Assembly (NCBI GenBank): GCA_963704535.1 | Contig: OY969916.1 | Location: 2,480,001-2,544,000 of the forward strand | Direction: 5' to 3' | Length of the DNA stretch: 64,000 bases | From: G963704535 sp963704535 | GTDB taxonomy: Bacteria; Chloroflexota; Chloroflexia; Chloroflexales; Roseiflexaceae | Part shown: positions 54,520 through 64,000 of the stretch, in pieces | Layout: every line of letters starts with the position of its first letter | Numbering within the stretch: the first letter of the stretch is position 1 | Position numbers and translations under genes: made by a program | The notes under the pieces: generated by a model | Told to the model about the DNA's origin: nothing | Database searches by the model: none | What the model saw: only the letters and a program-made list of their open reading frames with translations

Positions 54520-55690
54520 GTGAAATACCCAAGCCTAAAGGCAAGGGCTTCCTGTCTCAACGACCCGCGCCAACCGTTACGATTGGGCTTACCGAGTCTC
54601 CACAGGCGTTTTGTGTCTCGGCATGTCCTGCCGCGACAAGCTGTTCAAACAGGCGCGATCCTTCCCGGTCGATGTTACGTGCAGCGTTCAGATCCCGGTC
54701 GTGCTGGACGCCACACCGACATGTCCATTCACGAGCCGCCAGTGTGAGATTCGCGTTGATCAGCCCGCACGCACCGCAGGTTTTCGATGACGGGAAGAAC
54801 CAGCCAATGGCGATCAGGTGGCTATCCGCCCGATCCACCTTATACGTGAGCATGGAGCGAAACATGCCCCATCCTGCATCCAGAACGCTCTTCGCCAGCT
54901 TGGTTTTCGCAAGGCCGCGAACGTTCAGATCTTCAATCGAAACCAGGTCGTTGTGACCAACCAGATCGGTACTCAACTTATGCAAGAAATCATTCCGCTG
55001 GTTGCGGGTCTTCTGGTGCAAGCGTGCAACCACGAGCCGCGCTTTTCCACGGTTGCGGCTGCCTTTGACCTTGCGTGAAAGCGCCTTTTGTGCGCGCCTG
55101 AGTTTGCGCGTTTGCGTGCGATACCAGCGCGGATTGTCAATTTTCTCACCCGTCGAAAGTACAACCAGCGACTTCAGACCCACGTCGATCCCGATATGCG
55201 TCCTGACAGGCCGATCAACCTTTGGTGCGATCTGCTGCTCAACCACCAGGCTGAATCGATCAGCACAACTCGTTGCGGAATACGAAAGCGCGGCGTATCG
55301 GTCTTTTTGGACTTAAACTTCGGGAAGCCTTTGTGCCTGTCGCCATGCCGTGCGTGGCGAAAGAAGTGCTGATAGGCGTTTTCCAGATCGCGAAGCGCCT
55401 GCTGCAACAATTGCGAGTCCATCTCACGCAACCAGGCGGTTGCACTCTGCTGTTTCAAGAGCGTGAGTTCGACACACAAGGCACTGAACCCCAACGTTTT
55501 GCCGGTTTGCTGGAAATGTTCGCGCTTGCGATTCAACGCCCAATTCCAGACAAACCGGCGCGCACTCGCGAACTGGTTGAGCTTGACTTCTTGCTCGGCA
55601 GTCGGATTGAGTCGATAGCGATAGGTTGTCTGAATGGTTCGTTGCATAGCCCGATTATACCAAACCTGATGTTCTAATACGAGCGTTTTA
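54520..55690 (-). mobile_element. IS200/IS605-type element, degenerate
   Basis: A tnpB remnant is followed on the minus strand by a right-end signature (AAGCCCTTGCCTTTAGGCTT, tip GTATTTCAC at 54520). No tnpA is present. The left boundary is approximate. By analogy with other IS605 elements the omega-RNA would come from the end of tnpB and the right end. Confidence 0.65.
54557..55647 (-). pseudogene. tnpB: TnpB RNA-guided nuclease, frameshifted with internal deletion
   Basis: The N-terminal part (55174-55647: RYRLNPTAEQEVKLNQFASARRFVWNWAL ... KGFPKFKSKK) and the C-terminal part (54557-55246) are in different frames. The C-terminal part keeps the RuvC pieces: GIDVGLKSL (Asp), SIEDLNVRG (Glu), CGACG...CRCG zinc ribbon and DRDLNAARNI (Asp). 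Between RFRIPQRV and GIDVGLK only about 25 residues remain where TnpB proteins normally have several tens more. So there is a deletion as well as a frame change, and activity is unlikely. Confidence 0.8.
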
Positions 55691-55759
55691 GCGCACTAGG
55701 ACGCCAAATGAAATAAATATCAGATGCGAACCCTGCCACTAAAGCGGCTAAAGCGAGTG

Positions 55760-55810
55760 AAGGGCGTGCCCTCCCAGGGCTAATGCTCCTGGGCTTTACG
55801 CCCTATCTTT
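55760..55810. terminator. Hairpin before kinase promoter
   Basis: GGGCGT/ACGCCC outer and CCCAGG/CCTGGG inner arms fold into one stem, followed by TATCTTT on the + strand. It lies between the IS remnant and the kinase promoter and may insulate the two. Confidence 0.45.
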
Positions 55811-55852
55811 GTAAGACGCTGCCAAGTATAGCATAGATTGCTTTACGAAAGT

Positions 55853-55881
55853 TTGACAAGTGCCACAATGCCCTTTATCAT
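55853..55881 (+). promoter_or_regulatory. Sigma-70-type promoter of the hybrid kinase gene
   Basis: TTGACA (55853-55858), a 17-base spacer and TATCAT (55876-55881) form a near-consensus promoter, 54 bases before the kinase start. Confidence 0.7.
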
Positions 55882-55935
55882 GCCTCTCCGGGCCCTGCCC
55901 TCCGACGTCACCACCTGAGTTAAAGGCCCGTCCCC

Positions 55936-58900
55936 ATGGCTGCCCGTCCCAAACAACGTTCATCGATCGCCCGTCGAGCGTTCCTGGCCGTGCTGCTGAT
56001 CCTGGCGCTGGCGCTGGGCGGGCTGGCCGGGCTGGCCTGGTGGATCTATGAGCCTCTTGCGGCGGCGCTGGCTGGACACCCTGTGACAGCCTCGGCGCTG
56101 CGGCTCGTCGAGAACGCCCTGCTGGAGCAGGTCCTGGAGCTGTGGCCCTACGCCGCCGGGCTGCTGGCCGTCATCCTGCTGCTGGCCTGGGCGCTGTCAC
56201 GCTGGGCTACTCGCCCGCTCAACCAACTCGTCGCAGCCGCGCTGATGGTGGGCAGCGGTGAGGCGAGCCGCAAGCTGCCGGTGCGCGCGGTCGGCGAGAT
56301 TGGCGCGCTGGCCCGCAGCTTCGACGATCTTTCGCGGTCGCTCCAGCGCTCATCGCTCGACCTCCAGGAGCAGAACCGCTCGCTATCCGACTCGCTGCGC
56401 CGGCTTGAAGGGCTGCTGCGCGTTGGGCAGGAGCTGAACACCTCGCTCGACGCCGACCAGATGACCCGGCGCTTCGTCGCGACGCTCCGCCGCACCTTCG
56501 GCTATGAGCGGGTCGGCGTCGCGCTGATCGAGGGCGAGTTCCTGGCCTACCATTTCAGCTTGGCCAATGGCGACGAATCTCACGCGCCGCCGACCAGGGC
56601 GCCGCTGACCGAGCAGAGCGTGGCTGGCCGGGCGGCGCTCACCGGCCAGATGGTGCGCGTTGACGACCTGCGCGCCGCCGCCGCCTCGCCGGCGTCGCCA
56701 GGGCTGAACGGGGCGCGCTCGGAGCTGGCCGCGCCGGTGATCAACGACCGGCAGCTCCTGGCGGTGATCGTCGTGCAGAGCACCAGGCCGGACGCGTTCG
56801 GCCCGCCCGACGAGCAGCAGATCGCGGCCCTGGCCAGCCTGCTGGGGGTCGCGCTGACCAATTCGAATATGTTCGAGGTCGAGCAGATGCGGCGCACGCT
56901 GGCCCAGGCGATCGATCGCATCGCTCACATGCTGAGCGCCACGATCACAGCCCAGGGGGTGCCCGACCTGATCCTCGACCAGCTCGCGACGGTGGTGGCC
57001 TACGATCGGGGCGCGCTGCTGCGGATCGAGGGCGAATCGATCGCGATCGGGGCGGCACGCGGTTTCGGTGCCCAGCCGCCCCTAGCCACACGCCTCGCAG
57101 AAGCGCCATTGATCGCCGAGATCGTCCGGCAGGGCCACCCGATCATCCTCAACGACGCCCAGCACGACCCACGCTACCGCCCGCTGGGCCGCGATGGGGC
57201 GCGCAGTTGGCTTGGCGCCCCGCTGTCGCGCCAGGGCCAGGTCGGCGGCGTGCTGATCCTCGAAAGCGACCAGCCCGGCCGCTACACCGAGGAGCAACTG
57301 CACGCGGTCGGCGCGCTGGCCGGCCAGGCCGCGCTGGCGCTGGAGAACGTGCGCTTATACGCCGAGGCCCAGGAGCGCGCGCTCCAGCTTGAGGTGGTCA
57401 CGCGCCTGACCCAGGAGGTCAGTACCAGCGATGTCAATAGCGAACTGCCGGGCATCCTACGTACGATCATCCACCAGATCCGCCGCGTCGTGCCGTGCGA
57501 TCACGCCACGCTGACGTTCTACAACGAGGAGGATGATACCTTCACGGTTGAGACGGTGTACGACTTTACGGTGCGCGATTGGGCCGAGCTGCCGGCCGGC
57601 TACCGCGCCCCGGCCATCCACACCCCCTGGCAGACCGCTTGCCGCACCGCCACGCCGCTGGTCCAGAGCGAGTTGGGGCGCAGCGCCTTCGCCCACGACC
57701 GGACGCTGGCCGACAGCGGGTTGCACTCCGGCGCGGTGGTGCCGATCGTCGGCGGCAACCGCGCGATCGGTACGCTCGACTTCGCCACTCGTGAGCCGGG
57801 GGCATACGGGCAGACGCAGGTCGCGACACTGTTCGGAACTTTCTCACTACCTGGGGACGGTGCTCCACAACGCCCGTCTGGCCCGCGAGCGCGAGGAGGC
57901 CGCCACCAAGCTGGCGCGCACCCAGGAGCACTTGAATCTGGTCGATAAGGTTCGCGCGGTGGGGCAACTGGCGTCGGGCGTGGCGCACGACTTCAACAAC
58001 TTGCTGGCCGGCATCCTCGGCAACGCGCAACTGCTGTTGTACGAGATCCACGACGAGGATCAGCGCTCGCTGCTGCGGATCATCGAGCAGGCGTCCAAGG
58101 ACGGCGCCGAGACGGTGCGGCGGCTCCAGGGGTTCGCCCGCATGGAGCACGATACGCCGATGACCGAGGTGCGGCTGGACATCCTGGCGCGCGACGCGAT
58201 CGACCTGACCCGCCCGCGCTGGCGCGACGTGGCCCAGAGCCGCGGCGCCAGGATCGAGATCGATCGGCGGCTCCAGCCGGTGGCGCCGATCGCCGGGCGG
58301 CCGGGCGAGCTGCGCGAGGTGCTGACGAACCTGATCATCAACGCGGTGGACGCGCTCCCCGGCGGCGGCAAGATCACCGTCGCCACCTACGATTGGCGGG
58401 CCGAGGGCGACGATGTCGAGGGCGTGGTCGTGGAGGTGGCCGACACCGGCACCGGCATGACGCCGGAGGTGCGCGGGCGGATCTTCGACCCGTTCTTCAC
58501 CACCAAGGGCGAGCACGGCACCGGGCTGGGGCTGGCCGTCTCGCTGGGCATCATCCAGAGCCACGGCGGGCAGATCGAGGTCGAGAGCGAGGCTGGCGCC
58601 GGGACGCGCTTTATCATCCGGCTGCCGGTGCGGATGGCCGAGCAGGCCGGCAAGTCGCGGCGGCGCAAGCCGGTGGAGATTATGCCCGGCCACATCCTGT
58701 TCGTCGAGGGCGAGGCCATGATCCGCGATGCGACCGTGCGCCTGCTGACCCGCTGGGGCCACCGGGTGACCCAGGCGTCAAGCGGCGTCGAGGCGCTGGA
58801 GCGGTTCTTGCCCGATATGTACGATGTGGTGATCTCGGACCTGGGGATGCCCGACATGAATGGCTGGGACCTGCTGCAACAGATCAAGCAGCGCGACCGG

Positions 58901-59047
58901 CGGGTGCCCACGGTGCTGATCACCGGCTGGGGACGCCAGTTCGACGACGAGGAGACCCGCACCCGCGGCGTCGACTTCGTGCTTGAGAAGCCCTTCGACC
59001 AGGACGACTTGCGCGAGGCGCTGGCCGAGACCATGGGGCCAAAATAA
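55936..59047 (+). CDS. Hybrid histidine kinase (HAMP, three GAF, kinase, receiver), one-base frameshift
   Basis: Two frames join exactly (1036 codons) when one G at 57835-57836 is removed, giving LFELSHYLGTVLHNARL. Order: two N-terminal membrane spans, HAMP linker (WATRPLNQLVAAALMVGSG), a short coiled coil, three GAF-like domains, dimerisation/phospho-acceptor helix (GVAHDFNNLLAGILGNAQL, His near 57990), ATPase (NLIINAVDALPGGGK, DTGTGM, GTGLGLAV) and a C-terminal receiver with SDLGMPDMNG (phospho-Asp). The receiver's acidic pocket reads FVEGEA rather than VDDE, so one metal-binding acid is replaced by Gly. Input is unknown; GAF domains bind small molecules. A near-consensus promoter precedes it and a hairpin terminator follows. 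Confidence 0.88.
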
Positions 59048-59087
59048 ATCGTAGACTTCCATATGTTGCGCGCACAACGCACTTATG

Positions 59088-59140
59088 AAAAAGTGGGTGG
59101 AGTTATTCTTGAGGGGCGGCCCCTCAAACACCCCCTTTTT
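59088..59140 (+). terminator. Hairpin-repeat terminator after hybrid kinase
   Basis: AAAAAGTGGGTGGAG ... GAGGGGC and its complement ending CACCCCCTTTTT form a stem with a terminal T run. It belongs to the same dispersed G-run hairpin family as 38444-38490. Confidence 0.65.
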
Positions 59141-59193
59141 CACGATAGCGACAAGCAACACCCGATCAACAAAGCCGAAAAAAGGAGAGGCCG

Positions 59194-60207
59194 ATGCTTG
59201 ATCGTCTCTTATTCGTCCAGACCATCGATCGCGATCTGTTGGTGCGCGGGCGGCTGCTCAAGGGCGCCGCACTGCTGATCACGCTGGCCGCGCTGTTCTT
59301 CCTGCTGCTCTCGTGGGTGCAATCGGCGCGTCTCGTGATCATTGTGACGCTGATCGTCGAGATCAGCATCGCGGTGGCTGTCTTCTGGATGGCGCATCTG
59401 GGACAGGTCATGGTCGGCGGGCTGATTCTGAGTATCATGCTGATGCTGACAAATGTGATCGCCGCGTTTACGGGAACAACCGGCAATCCCCTGTATGGCC
59501 TCGTCACGACCACCCATATCTTCCCCGTGATGGTCGCGGGCATGGTGGTCGGCAGACGCGCGATCCCGGTATTTGGCGTGCTGCCGCTGTTGGCCTTGGG
59601 CCTGTTGGCGCTGACCGAAGATATTCCGAGCACTGCGGTGAGAGACGTCGTTATAACAGTATTGGTTGCTGGCCTGTTCTGGCTAATTATCTATACGCTG
59701 GAGCATGCGCTGGCGGAAGCGCGAGGACAGGCCACCTCGGCTGTGGCCACCCAGCGCGATCTGGCCGCGCAGCAGGAGGCGCTGCTGGCCGCAAACCAGG
59801 AACTGACCGGCGCCAACCAGCGCATGGCCGGCCTGCTCGACTTGGTGCGCGACCTGGAGACGCCGCTCATCCCAGTGCTGGAAGATGTGCTGGTGCTTCC
59901 GCTGGTGGGGCAGATCGATCGCCGGCGCGCCGAGCAGATCACCCAGACGGCGCTGCAAGCGCTCCACGATCAGCGGGCACGCATCGTGATCATCGACCTG
60001 ACCGGCGTGCCGTTGATCGATGCCGAGCTTGCCGGCTGGATCGTACAGCTCGGCAAAGCGCTGCAGCTGCTGGGCGCGCGGGTGCTGCTCACCGGAGTCC
60101 GGGTCGAGCTGGCCCAGGCGATCGCCTCCCAGGAGTTGGACCTATCCGGCATCGAGCCGGTCGGGCGCTTACAGGACGGGATCGCAGCCGTTCTCCGCCA
60201 GGATTGA
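59194..60207 (+). CDS. Membrane-anchored STAS (RsbR-like) regulator
   Basis: ATG 59194 follows AAAGGAGA. The 337-residue protein has about six membrane spans in its first half (LLKGAALLITLAALFFLLLS, VMVGGLILSIMLMLT...), then a coiled-coil linker (ATQRDLAAQQEALLAANQEL). A STAS domain follows, introduced by LETPLIPVLEDVLVLPLVG and containing IVIIDLTGVPLIDAELAG. That introduction is typical of RsbR-type stressosome STAS domains. It probably relays an envelope signal to partner-switching kinases. It may work with the upstream hybrid kinase, though a terminator lies between them. Confidence 0.8.
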   Translation: MLDRLLFVQTIDRDLLVRGRLLKGAALLITLAALFFLLLSWVQSARLVIIVTLIVEISIAVAVFWMAHLGQVMVGGLILSIMLMLTNVIAAFTGTTGNPLYGLVTTTHIFPVMVAGMVVGRRAIPVFGVLPLLALGLLALTEDIPSTAVRDVVITVLVAGLFWLIIYTLEHALAEARGQATSAVATQRDLAAQQEALLAANQELTGANQRMAGLLDLVRDLETPLIPVLEDVLVLPLVGQIDRRRAEQITQTALQALHDQRARIVIIDLTGVPLIDAELAGWIVQLGKALQLLGARVLLTGVRVELAQAIASQELDLSGIEPVGRLQDGIAAVLRQD

Positions 60208-60263
60208 CAACCGCGTGAGTTTGGTGCTACTATGCCACGCGAAGTCACTCCCTGTGTCTCTTA

Positions 60264-60364
60264 GAGACTGTTTGAAAAGGGGGAGTTTGAGGGGCCGCCC
60301 CCCTCAAGAATCCCCTCTCCACCACGGATCGTAGGCGAGACAATACTCTTTTCAAACAGTTTCT
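60264..60364. repeat. MITE-like hairpin copy with outer inverted ends
   Basis: Outer arms GACTGTTTGAAAAG and CTTTTCAAACAGTTTC enclose the G-run hairpin core (GGGGGAGTTTGAGGGGC and its partial complement). This copy shows the terminal inverted repeats of the family best. It lies just upstream of sucC. Confidence 0.65.
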
Positions 60365-60388
60365 TATCACGCGCAAGCGAGAGGTATT

Positions 60389-61528
<1,140 letters not shown>

Positions 61529-61593
61529 TCTTGGGCGCGGCGGCGCCGAAGATCCCAACGCCGAATCAACGACGTATGGGCGGGTCTCGCACC

Positions 61594-63025
61594 CGCCTAT
61601 ATCTATCAAGCTAAGGTAGCATCAGCCAGATTGAGCAGGAGTTGATAGGTATGCGGGGTCTTTTTGCTCTTATTGATGCGACAACCCAGCGCCAAACACT
61701 CGACAATCAAGCCAATCGCAGCGGCCAACTGCTGCTCACAGCGCAGCGCCAGCGCCAGACAGGTCGCGTGCTTGCGTATCGTGGTCGCTGCCTTCATCAA
61801 GCTGCGAACCGCATACCCCCAACAGCCCACCAGCATAATCCAATGCTGCACCAGCATCGCTATCAGCTTGGCGTACAACTCGCACAAGATCGCTGCCGCT
61901 TTGCTGCTGCGCCACTCATCGATCCTCCCCTGGCTCTTCCACAACTTCCACACCAGTTCGATTTGCCAGCGACAGCGCCCCAGTGTGAGCGCCTCCTCCA
62001 CGCTCAACATCTCTTTTGGCACGGTGGTCACAAAGATCGTCCACTCCGCAACTGCCATCTGCACCGCATTCGGCTGCCGTCCTCGCCGCTTGGCTTCCTC
62101 TCGCAACCGTCGCCGCCGCCCGTCAGCCACTTCCTGCGACACTCTCAACGCCAGCAACCGGCACGGCAACTGCTTCTTGGCACCCAAGCGAATTGGCACA
62201 TCCACTGTGGTACTCTGTTGCGCGGCCAACAACTTCGGCAGATCCAGGCGCTGACCGTCCTGGTCGCTGATGATGGTAGTAATTTGCGGTCGCGTCAGCC
62301 AGTAGCCTTTGTCCTGACCAATGCTACGCAACACCTCCAGGTCGAAAAAGCCCAAGTCGGCGATCCGCAAGGCGCCTGCTGGGATGGGTGCTTCCTGCAC
62401 TTGCAGCGCGCGAGCCGAAGTCAGTCCGTGATCGGTGTCGGGACCAAGCAAGGCGCCAGTCGAGAGTTCGAGGCGCAGGCTGAGTTTCAAGCGCGCAACC
62501 GTATCACTGTGAGTATTCTGGTTGCCGCTGCCGCGCCAGATATGCGAGAGGGAGGAGGGCAAGCCGACCAGGGAGCTATCCTGGATGTAGACGCCGTTGA
62601 AGCGCGAGAGCAGAGGGAGGGCGACAGGGTCAGCAGCCAGGAGGGTGGTAGTGGCGGCATCGAGCACCTCGAGCAAACAGGCGGCGCCGACCTCACTCAA
62701 GCGCTGGTCGAGGCCTTGGGGAGAAATCGAGAGGCCCAAGCAGGCAGCGGTCTGGGCCAGTTCTTCGCGCGTGGCTTGCGGGTTGGACAGAAAGCCCAAG
62801 ACCAGGGTCTGAGTGAACAGCGCACCAGTCATTTTGGAGCAGCGTTGCACGAAGCCAGTGGCGCGTGCGGCAGTATCGGCCACGGTTGTTAGAACGGTTT
62901 GCATGGCCTGTGTCACCTGTGGTATGGTTGCCATTGGGAGGCTCCTTGCATCATATGAGTGTTATCTATCGGACATGATGCCACAGGAGCCTCCTGCTGT
63001 CAGATTAGCTTGATAGATATAGGCG
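61594..63025 (-). mobile_element. Complete IS4-family insertion sequence
   Basis: Perfect 21-base inverted repeats (61594-61614 and 63005-63025, CGCCTATATCTATCAAGCTA...) enclose one transposase gene whose stop codon lies within the left repeat. Flanking bases show at most a three-base ACC direct repeat. Both ends abut small GC palindromes. Confidence 0.88.
61606..62934 (-). CDS. IS4-family transposase
   Basis: The 442-residue protein has the three acidic regions of IS4 DDE enzymes: GVYIQDSSLVGLP (first Asp), RIADLGFFDLEVL (second Asp) and CRWQIELVWKLWKSQGRIDE (Glu with the W-x-IE-x-x-WK signature). The frame is intact and the element has perfect ends, so the copy is probably recent. The ATG at 62934 has CTCCC (minus strand GGGAG region) just upstream. 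Confidence 0.92.
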   Translation of the reverse strand: MATIPQVTQAMQTVLTTVADTAARATGFVQRCSKMTGALFTQTLVLGFLSNPQATREELAQTAACLGLSISPQGLDQRLSEVGAACLLEVLDAATTTLLAADPVALPLLSRFNGVYIQDSSLVGLPSSLSHIWRGSGNQNTHSDTVARLKLSLRLELSTGALLGPDTDHGLTSARALQVQEAPIPAGALRIADLGFFDLEVLRSIGQDKGYWLTRPQITTIISDQDGQRLDLPKLLAAQQSTTVDVPIRLGAKKQLPCRLLALRVSQEVADGRRRRLREEAKRRGRQPNAVQMAVAEWTIFVTTVPKEMLSVEEALTLGRCRWQIELVWKLWKSQGRIDEWRSSKAAAILCELYAKLIAMLVQHWIMLVGCWGYAVRSLMKAATTIRKHATCLALALRCEQQLAAAIGLIVECLALGCRINKSKKTPHTYQLLLNLADATLA

Positions 63026-63283
63026 ACCCTTCCGGTCGCCCTGCGGTGGGGAACGTTGCCAGCGATGACAGCGCGTTGCCGATCATCGCCATCAGCGCGG
63101 GCGACCGGAAGGGTCGCCCCTACGTTTCGCGGATCGCGATGATTGGCAATGCCCCTACGGTTCGCTGAATACGATGATCGGCAACGCCACGTCCTCCTCA
63201 TCGACAGCGTGAGCTATGCTGTGGCTCGTGCGTCACAGATCGTAGAGGCGGCACACCAAGCGCGCGAACACAAGGAGGCTGCG
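63026..63283. other. Intergenic region with GGCGACC palindromes
   Basis: Palindromes GGCGACCCTTCCGGTCGCC (63022-63040) and GGGCGACCGGAAGGGTCGCCC (63098-63118) are inverted relatives of each other. No gene is supported. An AAGGAGG site closes the region before the lipoprotein start. Confidence 0.5.
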
Positions 63284-63808
63284 ATGGTTCGAATCCTGGC
63301 GCTGATCTTCCTGGCAGCCCTGGTGCTGGGCGGCTGCGGCTCCTCGGCCATGTCAACGGGGGGCGCGGCGGCCACCGTGCGGCCGGCCGTGCCGAGCGCG
63401 CAGCCGACCGCCGCTCCGGCGCCGGCGGCCGGGGCCACTGCTACGACCGACGATTGTCCCATCACACAGGCGATCAAGGACCAGCCGCCCAAGGACCCTC
63501 ATGCCGATCCCTTCGCTCTGAGCTACTGGTACATCAACGCCGACCGCACGCTCTGGGTCAGTCTGTCGGACAACCAGTCCTGGGCAACCGGCGGCGAGAA
63601 AGTGATCTGGATTCGGCCGCAGGGCACCCAGCTTGTGGTCAGCGGGCAGCGGCTTGACGGCGAGGCGCCGCAGCTCCAAGCCCACATCCCGTGCTGCTAC
63701 CCGACCGGGTTCCAGGTCACGGGCCTGACGTTCCCGACCGGCGGCTGCTGGGAGGTAACGGCGCAGGCCGGAAAGAGCGAGCTGCGCGTCATCACCTGGG
63801 TGAGGTGA
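63284..63808 (+). CDS. Putative lipoprotein, unknown function
   Basis: ATG 63284 has AAGGAGG six bases upstream, so it is preferred to the longer in-frame start. The 174-residue protein has a lipoprotein signal (MVRILALIFLAALVLGGCGS, lipobox LGGC), an Ala/Pro/Thr-rich spacer, and a compact C-terminal domain with four cysteines (DDCPI, PCCYP, GGCWE) that could form disulfides. It should be anchored outside the cell. The family is not recognised. Confidence 0.75.
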   Translation: MVRILALIFLAALVLGGCGSSAMSTGGAAATVRPAVPSAQPTAAPAPAAGATATTDDCPITQAIKDQPPKDPHADPFALSYWYINADRTLWVSLSDNQSWATGGEKVIWIRPQGTQLVVSGQRLDGEAPQLQAHIPCCYPTGFQVTGLTFPTGGCWEVTAQAGKSELRVITWVR

Positions 63809-63848
63809 GGGACGCAGAAAAACCAAATTGTCCCATTACATCTGTGTT

Positions 63849-63894
63849 GCGTGTTGCGTATTGCGTGGTCTGGCGCACGCAATACGCAACACGC
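63849..63894. repeat. Inverted TTGCGTA heptamer repeat
   Basis: GCGTGTTGCGTATTGCGTG and its exact complement (63876-63894) flank an eight-base loop. Each arm is built from seven-base units. It is the intergenic counterpart of the heptamer arrays seen in coding genes. Confidence 0.7.
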
Positions 63895-63947
63895 AATACG
63901 TAAGTCGGCTATAATGTTGGGCGAGCTGCAATCGAGAGGAGCCCACG

Positions 63948-64000
63948 ATGCCCGACCTACCGCCCTTCCTGCTCGCCGATGGCCGCCTCGACTGGGAGGC
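63948..64000 (+). CDS. Start of an unidentified gene, cut by window end
   Basis: ATG 63948 is preceded by GAGAGGA and, further up, by TATAAT at 63910-63915. Only MPDLPPFLLADGRLDWE is visible. The family cannot be assigned. Confidence 0.5.
   Translation, partial: MPDLPPFLLADGRLDWE

Noticed and set aside
54459..54520. yybP-ykoY manganese riboswitch upstream of the TerC gene
   Set aside because: Only about 60 bases separate the gene from the IS remnant, too short, and no conserved motif was seen.
61642..62892. 416-codon + strand frame inside the second IS
   Set aside because: Complement of the transposase; Gln/Arg/His-rich, with no recognisable motif.

Overview
The window is high-GC DNA dominated by a giant non-ribosomal peptide synthetase / polyketide synthase (NRPS/PKS) cluster on the + strand (1-38433). 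It is followed by a mixed chromosomal region: regulator, leuS, an ABC-F ATPase, small secreted proteins, transporters, a hybrid histidine kinase, sucC and several mobile elements. Gene style (BTAD-NACHT-like regulator, RsbR/STAS protein, many short dispersed hairpins and heptamer repeats, intact and decayed IS elements) suggests a filamentous Chloroflexota (Roseiflexus/Kouleothrix/Herpetosiphon-like). This is an inference from style, not from a marker gene.

NRPS/PKS assembly line: six co-linear synthetases (1-3179 partial, 3318-10279, 10279-13722, 13922-20851, 20848-30300, 30269-34477), several with start/stop overlaps. The binding-pocket residues I read give: Gly (N-methylated by an embedded methyltransferase) - Asn/Asp-like (tentative) - Gly - Thr - Thr - Ile-like - unassigned residue extended by a malonyl-type PKS module with ketoreduction (statine-like unit) - Asn/Asp-like, with a terminal thioesterase. 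The left end is cut, so the loading end lies outside the window. Two overlapping ABC exporter genes (34696-38433) follow and are the likely efflux pair. A BTAD-family regulator (40454-43432) is a candidate pathway regulator.

The most unusual signal is a set of 7-bp tandem arrays, often arranged as inverted pairs, inside the coding sequences of the synthetases. They sit at the same three loops of adenylation domains, once in the acyltransferase domain, and again in the unrelated ABC-F gene. Every insert is read through in frame. Because 7 and 3 are coprime, a heptamer array encodes the same cyclic heptapeptide in all three frames, so an array without stops is open in every frame.

Region 38434-40450 holds hairpin repeats, an IS3-type OrfA remnant and an IS4-type transposase that landed in one hairpin. 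Region 43432-46450 is leuS with a Leu-codon-rich leader peptide and an intrinsic terminator (apparent attenuation), followed by a MITE-like element touching its stop codon. Region 46560-55650, all minus strand, has a small secreted peptide, a 4 x 63-bp minisatellite, an ABC-F ATPase with its own leader-peptide/terminator, a lipoprotein, a PKD-domain fragment, a PspC protein, a FxLYD-type secreted protein, a Ca2+/cation antiporter, a TerC-type protein with an early stop, and a deleted TnpB. Region 55850-64000 has a hybrid histidine kinase, a membrane STAS protein, sucC, an intact IS4-family element, a lipoprotein and the first codons of another gene.

Several genes need a one-base correction to read through. 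Three of these are an extra G after TC, and one is a missing T in a T run. This pattern fits residual assembly error at least as well as pseudogenisation.
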